DNA of 64,000 nt from Pseudofrankia coriaricola (lineage in GTDB: Bacteria; Actinomycetota; Actinomycetes; Frankiales; Frankiaceae): contig NZ_MBLO01000025.1 in NCBI RefSeq assembly GCF_001854805.1, forward strand, positions 1 to 64,000, given 5' to 3'. Numbering within the stretch: position 1 is the stretch's first letter; each line of letters opens with the position of its first letter. The position numbers were made by a program, and so were the translations under genes. Below the pieces are notes generated by a model. It searched no databases. It had not been told where the DNA came from and was given only the letters and a program-made list of their open reading frames with translations. Shown here piece after piece: positions 7,269 through 15,532 of this stretch.

Positions 7269-9302
7269 GTGCCGATGGACGCGGATCTCGCTGAAGGCGC
7301 TGATCTCACTGAAGGTGCTGAGCCGGACACGCGGGCGGACACCAGACGGGCGCGCCGGCCCCGACGGCCGGTGGACATCGCCGTGCCGGTGGCGCTCGCC
7401 GGCGCCGTCGTCGCCGCGTTAGGCGCGCTACACGTCGTGTTGGGCCGTCCGCTCTGGTACGACGAGATCTGGCGCCCGCACTTTCTCGCCGAGCCACCGG
7501 CGACGTTCTGGCCGGAGCTCGCGCACGCGAACACCCCGTCGGCGCTGGGCTGGGCGGTGCTCACCCGGCTCGTCGGCGACCTGGCCGGCTGGCACGCCTG
7601 GGCGTTGCGCGGGCCCGAGCTGGTTGCGCTGGTCCTGCTCCCGGCCGTCGTCTATGTCTTCACCCGGCGGTTCGCCGGCGTGGTCGCGGCCGGCCTCGCG
7701 GGGGCGTCGGTCGGGCTGTCCGGGGTGATCGTCGACCTGGGTACCCAGCTCAAGCCGTACTCGGTCGAGGCGCTCGCCTCCGTCGCCATCGTCTGGCTGT
7801 GGACGGCTGGACGCCCACGGGCTGGACACCCGCGACCGGCGACGGCGTCTCGCGCTGGCGACCCGACCAGCGGGGCCGCGCCGAGCGCCCAGGGCGCCGC
7901 GACCGCGCCGGGGCGGGCCTTGCTCGCGCGCGGCGCGGCGGGGCTGGTCGCACTGTTCTCGGTGCCGGCCGCCTTCCTGGTCATTCCGCTGGCCGCCGCC
8001 GATGTGCTGACAGCCGGACGCGGGTCGCGGCGCAGGCTGACCGCGGTGCTCGTGGCGACGCCCGCGCTGGCGATCTGCGGGCTGCACACCCTGGTGTTCG
8101 TCGGCCATCAGTCCAGCCAGCGGGCCAGCCGGTTCTGGGACACCCAGTTCCTCGCGGGCCGTGGCCCGCTCGAAGCGGTCCGGTTCGTCGCGGGCGAGGT
8201 GGTCCGGATCCTCGGCGGCGCGCCGACCGGCATCGACCGCTACGACCCGAACCTGGTGCACCCGGCGACGGACACCACCTTCGCCGCCGGCTGGCTCATC
8301 GCCCCCGCCGCCGGGGTGGCCTTCGCCGTCGGGACCGTCGCGCTCGCGCGCCGTCGCGACGGGCGGCACCTGATCGCCGCGGTCGTCGGCGCGCTGGTGC
8401 TCGCGCTCGCCGCCAGCGCCGGCCGCTACTGGCCATTCGGTGCCAACCGCACCAACCTGTTCCTCGTCCCGCTGCTGGTCGTCGTCGTCGCCACCGGCGC
8501 CGACCGCCTCGCCCGCCGCCTTGCTCGCCCCGTTGTCCGCCGCCCCGCGGCCACCTACCGGCACGGCCGCCCCGCGGCCACCTACCGGCACGGCCGTCCC
8601 GTTGCCGCGGCGGCGGTGCTGGCCGGTCGGGTGCTCGTGGCGGGTGGGCTCGCCGTGCTCGCCGTGATGCCGGTGGCGTCCGCGAGCGCGTTGGCGCCGT
8701 TGTGGCGGGAGCGCGCCGAGATCCGGCCGGTGGCGCTGATGGTCGACGCGACGGAGCAGGCCCGCCGGCTCTACCAGCCGGGTGACGTCGTCATCGTTGG
8801 TGGCCGGCTGGCCCGTTCCGGCTGGCTGTACGCGATGAGCGTCAGCGACGACCGTGCCTACCAGCCACCGCCCCGGACCTCCCAGCAGACCTCCCAGATC
8901 GCTAACCTCCCAGATCGGCTCCCAGACCTCCCCGATCGGCTTCGCCAATCGGGCAGGGACCCCGGATCCGGCAGGGACCCTGTAGCCGATCCGGCAGGAA
9001 CCCCGGGCAACGCAAGCCCCACCAATCCGGCGGGAAGCCCAAACGCGCCGTCCCGCGTCGGCCCTCGCCTGCCTCAGGGCTCGACGGTCTTCCTCACCGA
9101 GGTCGGCGCCGGCGAGGGGCGCGTGGCGTTGGCGGCGCGCCAGGGCCCGCCCCCGAGCCGCGTCCTGCTGTTCGTCCTCGTCTACGACCGCTCGGGCACA
9201 CGGGCGGAGCTCGCCGACCTGCGCGCCGCGGGCTGGTGCCCATCGGAGGCCTTCGACTTCCCGAACACGGGAACCTTGAACGTCCTGACGCACTGCCTGT
9301 AG
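7269..9302 (+). CDS. Polytopic membrane protein, glycosyltransferase-39/ArnT-like
   Basis: About 677 residues with many hydrophobic segments. After the first membrane segment (VDIAVPVALAGAVVAALGALH) comes LWYDEIWRPHF, which resembles the acidic first-loop motif (DE) of GT39/GT83 lipid-linked sugar transferases. Further membrane segments occupy roughly residues 100-450 and a soluble tail follows. GTG 7269 has GAAGGTAGA upstream. The frame continues to ATG 7146, but that extension runs through the DnaA-box cluster, so I prefer the shorter form. Two oddities are visible: a perfect 27-bp tandem duplication encoding PAATYRHGR twice, and a dispersed repeat giving the Pro/Asp/Arg-rich insert TSQQTSQIANLPDRLPDL...DPAGTPGN before the final domain. 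The substrate is unknown. Confidence 0.65.
   Translation: MPMDADLAEGADLTEGAEPDTRADTRRARRPRRPVDIAVPVALAGAVVAALGALHVVLGRPLWYDEIWRPHFLAEPPATFWPELAHANTPSALGWAVLTRLVGDLAGWHAWALRGPELVALVLLPAVVYVFTRRFAGVVAAGLAGASVGLSGVIVDLGTQLKPYSVEALASVAIVWLWTAGRPRAGHPRPATASRAGDPTSGAAPSAQGAATAPGRALLARGAAGLVALFSVPAAFLVIPLAAADVLTAGRGSRRRLTAVLVATPALAICGLHTLVFVGHQSSQRASRFWDTQFLAGRGPLEAVRFVAGEVVRILGGAPTGIDRYDPNLVHPATDTTFAAGWLIAPAAGVAFAVGTVALARRRDGRHLIAAVVGALVLALAASAGRYWPFGANRTNLFLVPLLVVVVATGADRLARRLARPVVRRPAATYRHGRPAATYRHGRPVAAAAVLAGRVLVAGGLAVLAVMPVASASALAPLWRERAEIRPVALMVDATEQARRLYQPGDVVIVGGRLARSGWLYAMSVSDDRAYQPPPRTSQQTSQIANLPDRLPDLPDRLRQSGRDPGSGRDPVADPAGTPGNASPTNPAGSPNAPSRVGPRLPQGSTVFLTEVGAGEGRVALAARQGPPPSRVLLFVLVYDRSGTRAELADLRAAGWCPSEAFDFPNTGTLNVLTHCL
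8541..8594 (+). repeat. Perfect 27-bp tandem duplication in the membrane-protein gene
   Basis: CGCCCCGCGGCCACCTACC... at 8541-8567 is repeated exactly at 8568-8594. It adds nine residues in frame (PAATYRHGR) in a loop between membrane segments. Confidence 0.9.
8873..9008 (+). repeat. Dispersed GATCCGG/CCCCGG repeat, copy 2, in frame inside the membrane-protein gene
   Basis: It starts with the same 31 bases as copy 1 at 3418. It then has GATCGGCT and GATCGGCTTCGCCAATCG blocks and GATCCGGCAGGGACCC / GATCCGGCAGGAACCCC units. It adds about 45 codons of low-complexity sequence without a stop. Confidence 0.85.
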
Positions 9303-9455
9303 CACCTGGAGGACGCTCCGCGGCGGGCTGGGCAGTACGGTCAGGCCGCGGGCCGTCTCGTCTACGTCCGCGCGACGGCGAGGCGCCCCGCGCCTCGCCG
9401 CATCGGGGGGGGCATGCCCCAAAATCTGCTGCGATGCCCGTAGGCTCCCGGTCTT

Positions 9456-9815
9456 GTGAGCCCCGTTCTCGCCTCGTCCCGAGCGGGGAACTTCGTCCGT
9501 TCGCTGTTGATCATTGGGCTGATGGTGATCATTTTCCGGGAGCTCTACCTACTGTGGATCTTCCATACCCCAGCCTGGACGTCGCGGCCCCCGGAGATCA
9601 AGTATTGCGGCTCCTACTACCAGCAGCGTGAAAATCCGCCGGACGTCTCCACTGCCGAGATGAACAGGATCGCTGGTGGCCGAGTGAAGCAGATCATGCG
9701 TTCGCCGGTATTGCGCCCGGTCGCCGCCTACCGCCCCGCGAAGGCCTGCCCGCGCTACGTCTTCGCCAAGGTCGACGACGACCGTTTCGTCGTCTACACC
9801 TTCCCGACCAAGTAA
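9456..9815 (+). CDS. Small single-pass membrane protein, unknown function
   Basis: 119 residues from GTG 9456. One membrane segment spans about residues 15-35 (SLLIIGLMVIIFRELYLLWIF). A hydrophilic domain follows with two Cys (KYCGSYY and KACPRYVF), several aromatics and a C-terminus VDDDRFVVYTFPTK. This composition is unlike a random antisense frame at 72 percent GC, which supports a real gene. No clear ribosome binding site precedes the start. I do not recognise the family. It stands alone, followed 60 bp later by the first large repeat element. Confidence 0.6.
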   Translation: MSPVLASSRAGNFVRSLLIIGLMVIIFRELYLLWIFHTPAWTSRPPEIKYCGSYYQQRENPPDVSTAEMNRIAGGRVKQIMRSPVLRPVAAYRPAKACPRYVFAKVDDDRFVVYTFPTK

Positions 9816-9873
9816 GCCGTCCGGGCGCTGGACGCGCCGGGCCGCCTCGGGGCCGGGTTTGGGCGGGAAGGTT

Positions 9874-10475
9874 GTTGCTGGTTCGCTCCGTGCGGGCGGC
9901 GCGCTCCGGCCCCGTACTCGCTTCGCTCCCACGGGACCTCCGCGCGCCGTCCTCCTGCGCTCACGGGCGCTGCGGCGACCTCGCTGCGGCCCCCCTACGT
10001 CGCTTCGCTCGTAGGAGGGCCTCCGCGAGGCGCGCCTCCGCGCCCAGCCCGGTTGCGTTTCGCTGGAACGTCACGAGTCCAGGGTCCGGCCTGATCTGAA
10101 GCCAGATTCCTGCGGGGAACCACCGACCAGACGCGAAGCCCACCTCACGAGCGCAGCGAAGTGCTTCCCGGTACCAGCCCTGGCCTAGTCCGGCGGGAGG
10201 TGACCGTGCTGGGTGCGGAGGCCCGGCCGCGAGCGAAGCGACGTGGCCCTGCCGAGATGGCGGCTTCGGGTTGGCGACGTACAGCGTGACGCAACCGTGC
10301 TGGGCGCGGAGGCGCGCCTCCGCGGAGGCCTGCCTACGAGCGAAGCGACGTAGGCGGGCCGCAGCGGAGGTCGCCGCAGCGCCCGTGAGCGCAGGAGGAC
10401 GCGGCGCGGAGGTCCCGTGGGAGCGAAGCGAGTACGGGGCCGGAGCGCCGCGCCCGGACGGAGCGAACCAGCAAC
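9874..10475. repeat. Large inverted-arm repeat element, copy A
   Basis: GTTGCTGGTTCGCTCCG (9874-9890) is matched by its exact reverse complement at 10459-10475. The flanking arms are imperfect inverted repeats for about 195 bp each (about 9874-10065 and 10285-10475), with roughly a dozen differences. They include CCGTACTCGCTTCGCTCCC, the short palindromes TACG-TCGCTTCGCTCG-TA and GCCTCCGCGGAGGC, and many GCGAAGCGA words. The middle of about 220 bp has no credible gene. No transposase frame is present, so if mobile it would need help in trans. Confidence 0.8.
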
Positions 10476-10480
10476 CAATG

Positions 10481-10834
10481 TCACAGCATCGGGCGGGAGG
10501 TGCCGCCGGGGTCGGCCGGAGAGTGGGGCGCCTCGCGTGCTGGGGTGACGGTGTAGACGCGGGCGTGGATGGACGTGCGCTGCTGCAGGGCGGCTCGTAC
10601 CGCGCGGTGCAGGCCGTCCTCAAGGTAGAGGGTTCCCTCCCACTCGACGACGTGCGGGAACAGGTCGCCGTAGAAGGTGGAGGCCTCATCCAGCAGCAGG
10701 TCCAACGCGAGGACCCGCTTCGTGGTCACCAGTTGGTCGAGCCGGACCTGGCGGGGCGGGATCTTTGCCCAGTCGCGCTGGCCGAGCCCGTGGTCGGGGT
10801 ACGGGCGACTGTCCCCGACCAGCTTGAAGATCAC
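10481..10834 (-). CDS. Conserved actinobacterial protein with a ParB-like DGLHR motif
   Basis: 117 residues, ATG 10834. The sequence begins MIFKLVGDSRPYPDHG and continues with WAKIPPRQVRLDQLVTTKRVLALDLLLDE, STFYGDLFPHVVEW and GTLYLEDGLHRAVRAALQQR. RLDQL...LEDGLHRAVRAAL resembles the ParB/sulfiredoxin N-terminal fold, where a DGxHR motif binds nucleotide. Related Streptomyces proteins are, as I recall, annotated as VapB-family antitoxins, but I see no toxin partner and no antitoxin DNA-binding motif, so I do not adopt that name. The stop codon lies 6 bp from repeat element A, and the last 18 residues are low-complexity Pro/Ser/Ala. Confidence 0.7.
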   Translation of the reverse strand: MIFKLVGDSRPYPDHGLGQRDWAKIPPRQVRLDQLVTTKRVLALDLLLDEASTFYGDLFPHVVEWEGTLYLEDGLHRAVRAALQQRTSIHARVYTVTPAREAPHSPADPGGTSRPML

Positions 10835-11195
10835 CTGAACCTCCTCGCCGTGCCGTCAGCCTTCACGCCACGGACCTACTCCCAACACCTCACCACCCGG
10901 ACGGCACCGGACCGCGTGGCCGCTCGCCAGCCCCCGGATCGGCCGGCCGTTCCAGCCTAGAATCCTCCGTCCGCGCCCCGAAGCACTACCAGTGTCCGGC
11001 CCGTAGTTGCCCGGACCTTGAGACACGCGGGCCTTGTTGGCGTCGGGTAGTTGTCAACGTGCCCCGCCGTCGCCGCGGCGATCCGCGCGAGACGCCTGTC
11101 ACACTCTCCTCCCATCGATTGTCCGGTAGGGGCCCGGTGTCGCCGTCCGTCCGACTGGCAGGGGGCCTTTGCTTGACGGGGAGGCCGCTGGCTAC
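10835..11195. other. Divergent intergenic region
   Basis: 361 bp between the DGLHR gene and the DUF2470 gene, presumably holding both promoters. The right part contains TTGACG (11174-11179) as a possible -35 for the iron-box promoter. I see no gene or RNA. Confidence 0.5.
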
Positions 11196-11214
11196 TTAAG
11201 TAAGGCTTACCTGA
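11196..11214. promoter_or_regulatory. Putative IdeR/DtxR iron box
   Basis: TTAAGTAAGGCTTACCTGA matches the 19-bp DtxR/IdeR consensus TWAGGTWAGSCTWACCTWA at 17 of 19 positions. It lies 17 bp upstream of the DUF2470 start codon, where repressor binding would block transcription or initiation. The palindrome GTAAGGCTTAC is perfect at its core. Confidence 0.7.
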
Positions 11215-11230
11215 TGACAGGAGGAACTCG

Positions 11231-12238
11231 ATGCCAGCGGAGGAACCGGACGAGGCGATGGCCCGCGACGCGGTCCGTGCGCGCACCGTCCTGGCCGGCG
11301 CCCGGCACGCGCTGCTGACCGTGCTGGGACCGCGGGTGCGAGGCTGGACCGGCCTGATCGACGATGGCGGCGAACCGGTTCTGCTGGTCGGTGCCGACAG
11401 CCCGCCCACGCGCGCGGCCGCCGCTGGCTCGGCGCGCCGCTGCCGCCTCGATATCCCCGGCGCCGCGGGCGAGCGGCTCGTGCTCGCCGGGCAGCTGCGG
11501 ACGGTGCCGGGCAGCGCCGAGCAGGTGGCCCGCAGGATCGCCGGGCCCGGCCTGACGGTCGAGGTGCCGCAGTGCGGCGGCGACGAACTCGCGGCGGTGG
11601 CGCTGTCGGTCGACGAGGTACTGCTGTGCCTGCCCAGCGTGGCCGAGCCGGGGGCGCGCCGGGGATGGCTCCACCGTGTCGCCGGAGGTGCCGCGAGCGC
11701 CGCGGAGGGCGGTGCCCTCGGCCAGGGCACCGAGCCGCGGTGGCCGTCGACGGCGAACGGCCAACGGATCGATCTGGCCGCCTACGCGCTCGCCGAGCCG
11801 GACCTGATCGCCGCGTACGCGCCGGACCTCGTGGAGCACCTGAACATCGCGCACGGCGACCAGCTGCGCCGGATCGCCGCTCATGGCCAGCCCGTCGCGG
11901 CGCCCGTGCCGAGGCCGTCACGGACGGCCGGCGCGCTCGGGAGCACGGCGACGGCGGACGGCGCGGGTTCGGCCGCGGGCACGGCCGGCGCCCTCGGACT
12001 GGGCGGCGTCGCGAGCGGAAGCGACTCGGGCGAGCCGGCGTGGACCAGACGGCTCGCGGACCCGACGGATCTGTCCGCCGTCGCCGCGGTCGCGATCGGT
12101 GACCTCGACCGCACCGGCCTGACGCTGTGGCAGGTCGGCCAGGACGGCGCGGACGAACTGCGCGTCACCTTCCGTCAGCCGCTCACCGAGCCGCGCTCGC
12201 TGGGCCTGGAGCTTCGCCGTCTGCTCTCCAACGACTAG
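11231..12238 (+). CDS. HugZ-like split-barrel plus DUF2470 protein, probable heme/iron utilisation
   Basis: 335 residues, ATG 11231 with AGGAGG 6 bp upstream. The N-terminal about 150 residues (RTVLAGARHALLTVLG, GEPVLLVGADSP, CRLDIPG, ERLVLAGQLRTVPG) have the pattern of a pyridoxamine-phosphate-oxidase-like flavin or heme-binding split barrel. Residues about 190-220 (DLAAYALAEPDLIAAYAPDLVEHLNIAHGDQLRRIAAH) open the DUF2470 domain with its helix and His. That domain is interrupted by an Ala/Gly-rich stretch of about 55 residues and resumes with VAIGDLDRTGLTLW and VTFRQPLTEPRSLGLELRRLL. The family is linked to heme degradation (HugZ). The 19-bp iron box upstream supports iron control. The linker inside the domain is unusual. 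Confidence 0.78.
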   Translation: MPAEEPDEAMARDAVRARTVLAGARHALLTVLGPRVRGWTGLIDDGGEPVLLVGADSPPTRAAAAGSARRCRLDIPGAAGERLVLAGQLRTVPGSAEQVARRIAGPGLTVEVPQCGGDELAAVALSVDEVLLCLPSVAEPGARRGWLHRVAGGAASAAEGGALGQGTEPRWPSTANGQRIDLAAYALAEPDLIAAYAPDLVEHLNIAHGDQLRRIAAHGQPVAAPVPRPSRTAGALGSTATADGAGSAAGTAGALGLGGVASGSDSGEPAWTRRLADPTDLSAVAAVAIGDLDRTGLTLWQVGQDGADELRVTFRQPLTEPRSLGLELRRLLSND

Positions 12239-12278
12239 CGGAGGCGGAGGCGCCGGGTACCGCGTTTGACAGCGGTAT

Positions 12279-12293
12279 CCGAAACGGTTTTCA
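12279..12293. promoter_or_regulatory. Putative Zur half-site box before the metal importer
   Basis: CCGAAACGGTTTTCA has an intact right half GTTTTCA and a degenerate left half. AACGGTTTTCATT (12283-12295) is identical to the zur upstream site. It ends 9 bp before the znuA start codon. Confidence 0.6.
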
Positions 12294-12301
12294 TTACGGG
12301 C

Positions 12302-13306
12302 ATGCGCCCTCATGAGGACCGGACGCCCGCGCGCCGGTCCGCCGTGCCCTGGAAGTACCGTCCGAGGGCCCTGGCGGCGGTCGGCGCGCTTGTCGCGCTT
12401 GGCTTCGCCACCTCGGCGCTGCTTGCCGGCTGCGCCTCGGCGGACGACGGCGGCAGCACCGGCGATGCCCACGACGGAAGGCTGCGTGTGGTCGCCACGA
12501 CCACCCAGGCCGGCGACTTCAGCCGGGCGATCGGCGGTGACCTCGTCGAGGTCACCCAGCTGGTCAAGCCGAACGTCGACCCGCACGACTACGAGCCGTC
12601 GCCGGCCGACCTGGACGCCATCGCCACCGCCGGCGTCCTGGTCACCAACGGCGTCGGGCTGGAGCACTGGCTCGACGACGCGGTCTCGGCGGCCGGGTTC
12701 GAGGGCACCCGGGTGGTGATGGCCGACGGCGTGACCCTGCGCACCGGCACCGGTGGCGAGGCCGGCGAGCACGACCCGCACATCTGGCACGACCCGCGCA
12801 ACGCCAAGATCATGGTTGCCGATGTCGAGCGGGGCCTCGCGCGGGCCGATCCGGCGCACGCCGGGACCTACCAGGCGAATCTGGCCACCTACTCGGCGTC
12901 GCTCGACGCGCTCGACCGCCGCCAGGCCGCCGCGTTCGCGACGATCCCGCCCGAGCGCCGGCTGCTGGTCACGAACCACGACGCGTTCGGCTATTACACG
13001 GCCCGCTATGGGATCACCTACGTCGGCTCGATCATCCCGAGCTTCGACACCTCGGCGGAGCTTTCCGGGCGAGCCATCCAGGAGATCGTCGCGAAGATCC
13101 GGGCGACCGGGGTCAGGGCGGTGTTCTCGGAGTCGTCGCTGCCACCGAAGACCGCCGAGACGATCGGACGCGAGGCCGGTGTCACGGTGGTCGCCGGCGA
13201 GGACTCGCTGTACGCCGACTCACTTGGCCCCGTCGGGTCCGCCGGCGAGACGTACCTGAAGGCCGAACAGCACAACACCGACGTCATCATCGGAGCGCTT
13301 CGGTGA
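12302..13306 (+). CDS. znuA: Metal ABC transporter substrate-binding lipoprotein, ZnuA type
   Basis: 334-residue cluster A-I solute-binding lipoprotein that would capture Zn(II) or Mn(II) outside the membrane. The signal peptide ends in a lipobox LLAGC (Cys about residue 44). Metal-ligand positions are visible: DPHDYEPSPAD (first His), GEHDPHIWHDPRNAKIM (second His), TNHDAFGYYTARYG (third His) and VFSESSLPPKT plus AGEDSLYADSLG (terminal acidic ligand region). The His-rich loop of many Zn-specific ZnuA proteins is reduced to GEHDPH, so manganese cannot be excluded. ATG 12302 is chosen because the frame upstream crosses the Zur box; no ribosome binding site is evident, so a leaderless transcript is possible. 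It is first in a four-gene operon. Confidence 0.85.
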   Translation: MRPHEDRTPARRSAVPWKYRPRALAAVGALVALGFATSALLAGCASADDGGSTGDAHDGRLRVVATTTQAGDFSRAIGGDLVEVTQLVKPNVDPHDYEPSPADLDAIATAGVLVTNGVGLEHWLDDAVSAAGFEGTRVVMADGVTLRTGTGGEAGEHDPHIWHDPRNAKIMVADVERGLARADPAHAGTYQANLATYSASLDALDRRQAAAFATIPPERRLLVTNHDAFGYYTARYGITYVGSIIPSFDTSAELSGRAIQEIVAKIRATGVRAVFSESSLPPKTAETIGREAGVTVVAGEDSLYADSLGPVGSAGETYLKAEQHNTDVIIGALR

Positions 13307-14409
13307 GGCGGGGTGGTCTGGGGGCGGACCGGGCGCTGTCACCTGGTGGTCGACCGCATACCGTGGCCGTCATGAGTTCCGACGCTCGGGCCACCTCGGT
13401 ATCCCCGTTGGGCCCGTCGCTCGTGACGCCCCGGTTCGGGCTGGCCGCGCTCGCTGACCGCGAGGCGCCGCCGGCTGTCGCCGGGCATGTGACCATGGCC
13501 GCGTCGGCCGCTGTGGCGGGGCCGGTCGCCGTGGCGGGGCCGGTCGCGGACGGCGGCCGCTCCGCGCCGCGCCGGGAGCCGGCCGCGCGGACCGGGCCAG
13601 CCGGGGGGGCACGGGCCGCCGAGGCGGCTCTGCCCGTCGAGCCGGCCGCCGCGGGAGTGCCGGACGCGCTGGTGCTCGCGGAGGCGACCGTCGCCTATGG
13701 CCGCACCCCGGCGCTGGAGCGCGTGAGCGGCCGGGTGCCGGCCGGGCGCACGGTCGCGTTGATCGGCCCGAACGGCGCCGGCAAGTCGACGCTGATCAAG
13801 GCGGTGCTCGGCCTGGTCCCCGTGGTGTCCGGCTCGGTGACCGTGCTGGGCCAGACGCCGGCGCGGGCCCGCCGCGAGGTCGGCTACGTCCCCCAGGCGG
13901 ACACCCTGGACGCCGACTTCCCGGTCTCCGCCGCGCAGGTGGTGTTGATGGGCCGCTACCGGCGGATCGGCTGGGTGCGCCGGCCGGGCGCCGACGACCG
14001 GGCTGCCGCCCAGGAGGCGCTCGCGGCGGTCGGGCTCGAGCACCGCGCCCGCGACCGGTTCGGAACGTTGTCCGGCGGGCAGCGTCAGCGGGTTCTGCTG
14101 GCCAGGGCGATCTCGGCGCGACCGCGGTTGCTGCTGCTCGACGAGCCGTTCAACGGCGTCGATACCGTCTCCCAGGACGCGCTGCTCGCGACGCTCGCGC
14201 GCCTGACCGCCGCGGGGACCGCCGTGGTGATCTCGACCCATGACCTGGCGCTGGCGCACCTGGCCTGCGATGACGTCTGCCTGCTCAACAGGCATCAGTT
14301 CGCGTTCGGGCCGCCGGCGGCGACCCTGACTCCCGAGCTGCTGCGCGCGACCTACGGCGGTGCCGCGGTGGAGCTGGGCGCCCACGGCGTCATCGTGGCC
14401 CGCCCATGA
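13303..14409 (+). CDS. znuC: Metal ABC transporter ATPase
   Basis: ATP-binding subunit that energises the importer. The ABC domain begins about residue 123 (LVLAEATVAYGRTPALERVSG). It has Walker A GPNGAGKST about residue 157, Q-loop VGYVPQADTLD, signature LSGGQRQRVLLARA, Walker B LLLLDEPFNGVD and the switch His in STHDLALAHL. GTG 13303 overlaps the znuA stop by 4 bp, suggesting translational coupling. The resulting N-terminal extension of about 120 residues is Ala/Pro-rich and not part of the fold. ATG 13372 is the other candidate start and would still leave about 100 extra residues. Typical ATPases of this class are about 250 residues, so the extension is odd. Confidence 0.85.
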   Translation: MRRGGLGADRALSPGGRPHTVAVMSSDARATSVSPLGPSLVTPRFGLAALADREAPPAVAGHVTMAASAAVAGPVAVAGPVADGGRSAPRREPAARTGPAGGARAAEAALPVEPAAAGVPDALVLAEATVAYGRTPALERVSGRVPAGRTVALIGPNGAGKSTLIKAVLGLVPVVSGSVTVLGQTPARARREVGYVPQADTLDADFPVSAAQVVLMGRYRRIGWVRRPGADDRAAAQEALAAVGLEHRARDRFGTLSGGQRQRVLLARAISARPRLLLLDEPFNGVDTVSQDALLATLARLTAAGTAVVISTHDLALAHLACDDVCLLNRHQFAFGPPAATLTPELLRATYGGAAVELGAHGVIVARP

Positions 14410-14476
14410 CCTCGACCCGCCGCCGCCTCGCGGCCCGGGCCGCGAGGCGGGAAGGCGTCGGGACGGGCGCGGCACG

Positions 14477-15532
14477 GTGACACAGCTGCTGGTGGCACCG
14501 TTCGAGCGGCCCTACCTCACCCGGGCGCTCGTCGAGCTGTTGCTGCTCGGCGGGGTCGCGGCCGTCGTGGGGGTGTTCGTGCTGCTGCGTCGGCTCGCCT
14601 TCCTGACCGACGCACTCACCCACACCGTTTTCCCTGGCGTCGTCGTCGGCTTCCTGCTCGGCGGGCAGTCGGGGATCTTTCCGGGCGCCCTGGTGGTCGC
14701 CTGCGTCGCCGCCGGGCTGTTCACTCTGCTCGCGGCCACCCGCCGGGTCGGGGAGGACGCGGCGCTCGCGATCCTGCTCACCGGGTTCTTCGCGATCGGC
14801 GTCGTGCTGGTCTCGCGTCGCTCGTCGTACACGGCCGACCTGACGGCGTTTCTGTTCGGCCGGGTGCTGACCGTGCGTGTCTCCGACATCGTCGCGACGG
14901 CCGTCGTCGCGGCGTTCGTGCTCGTGATCCTGGCCGTTCTGCGTAAGGAACTGCTGCTGGTCGCGTTCGACCCTGAATCGGCCCGGGCTGCGGGGTACCG
15001 GGTGGCCGCACTCGACCTGGCGCTCAACCTGGCGATCGCACTCGTTGTCGTCGCCGCGGTGCGCGCAGTCGGCACGGTCCTCGTGATCGCGCTGGTCGTG
15101 GTCCCGGCGGCGGCCGCGCGGCTGCTCTCCGACCGCCTCATCGTGATCGTCACCGTCGCCGCGGCCCTGGGGATGGCGAGCGGCTGGCTCGGCCTGCTGG
15201 TCAGCTACCGGATCTCGGTGGACCACGGCATCCGGCTCGCGACCGGCGCGACCGTCGTGCTCGTCCTCGTCGCCGCCTACCTGCTCGCGCTCGCGGCCGC
15301 CGCCGTGCGCGCTCGCCTGCGCCCGCGATACCAAGGAGGAACTCGAGGCAGCCGGCGGGCCGTGGCCGCCACGCCCTCGCCCGACGACCCTCAGGCCGAC
15401 GACCCTCAGTCCATGGCGACCACCCCGGGCGAACGGCCGGGCATGGGCACCCGCCATGGACTGACGAAGAACTCTGACGGCCGTCCCGGCGCGGCGGGTC
15501 CGGGCACCGAGATCGGGCTGGGCACGCGATGA
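14477..15532 (+). CDS. znuB: Metal ABC transporter permease, first copy
   Basis: 351-residue ABC-3 family permease with eight to nine membrane segments. Recognisable parts are VVGVFVLLRRLAFLTDALTHTVFPGVVVGFLLGG (the conserved early AHTVFPG-type region), RKELLLVAFDPESARAAGYRVAALD (the cytoplasmic coupling loop contacting the ATPase) and GTVLVIALVVVPAAAARLL. GTG 14477 is 67 bp after the ATPase stop. About 75 hydrophilic residues after the last membrane segment are non-conserved and rich in Asp/Pro/Gly. The stop overlaps the next start in ATGA. Confidence 0.85.
   Translation: MTQLLVAPFERPYLTRALVELLLLGGVAAVVGVFVLLRRLAFLTDALTHTVFPGVVVGFLLGGQSGIFPGALVVACVAAGLFTLLAATRRVGEDAALAILLTGFFAIGVVLVSRRSSYTADLTAFLFGRVLTVRVSDIVATAVVAAFVLVILAVLRKELLLVAFDPESARAAGYRVAALDLALNLAIALVVVAAVRAVGTVLVIALVVVPAAAARLLSDRLIVIVTVAAALGMASGWLGLLVSYRISVDHGIRLATGATVVLVLVAAYLLALAAAAVRARLRPRYQGGTRGSRRAVAATPSPDDPQADDPQSMATTPGERPGMGTRHGLTKNSDGRPGAAGPGTEIGLGTR

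Noticed and set aside
4592-7564. A 990-codon minus-strand open frame opposite the secreted-protein and alaA genes.
   Set aside because: At over 70 percent GC the complementary frames of real genes stay open. The predicted product is Arg/Gly/Ala-rich without any motif, whereas the plus strand encodes a textbook AlaA.
7428-9422. A 664-codon minus-strand frame opposite the membrane-protein gene.
   Set aside because: Low-complexity composition. The plus strand has ordered membrane segments.
9874-10475. Insertion sequence with a transposase gene in one of the small open frames.
   Set aside because: The frames inside the element are repetitive Arg/Ala-rich and differ between copies. No DDE or HUH motif is visible.
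10481-10834. VapB-type antitoxin of a toxin-antitoxin pair.
   Set aside because: No toxin gene adjoins and no AbrB or ribbon-helix-helix motif is seen; the DGLHR motif suggests a ParB-like fold.
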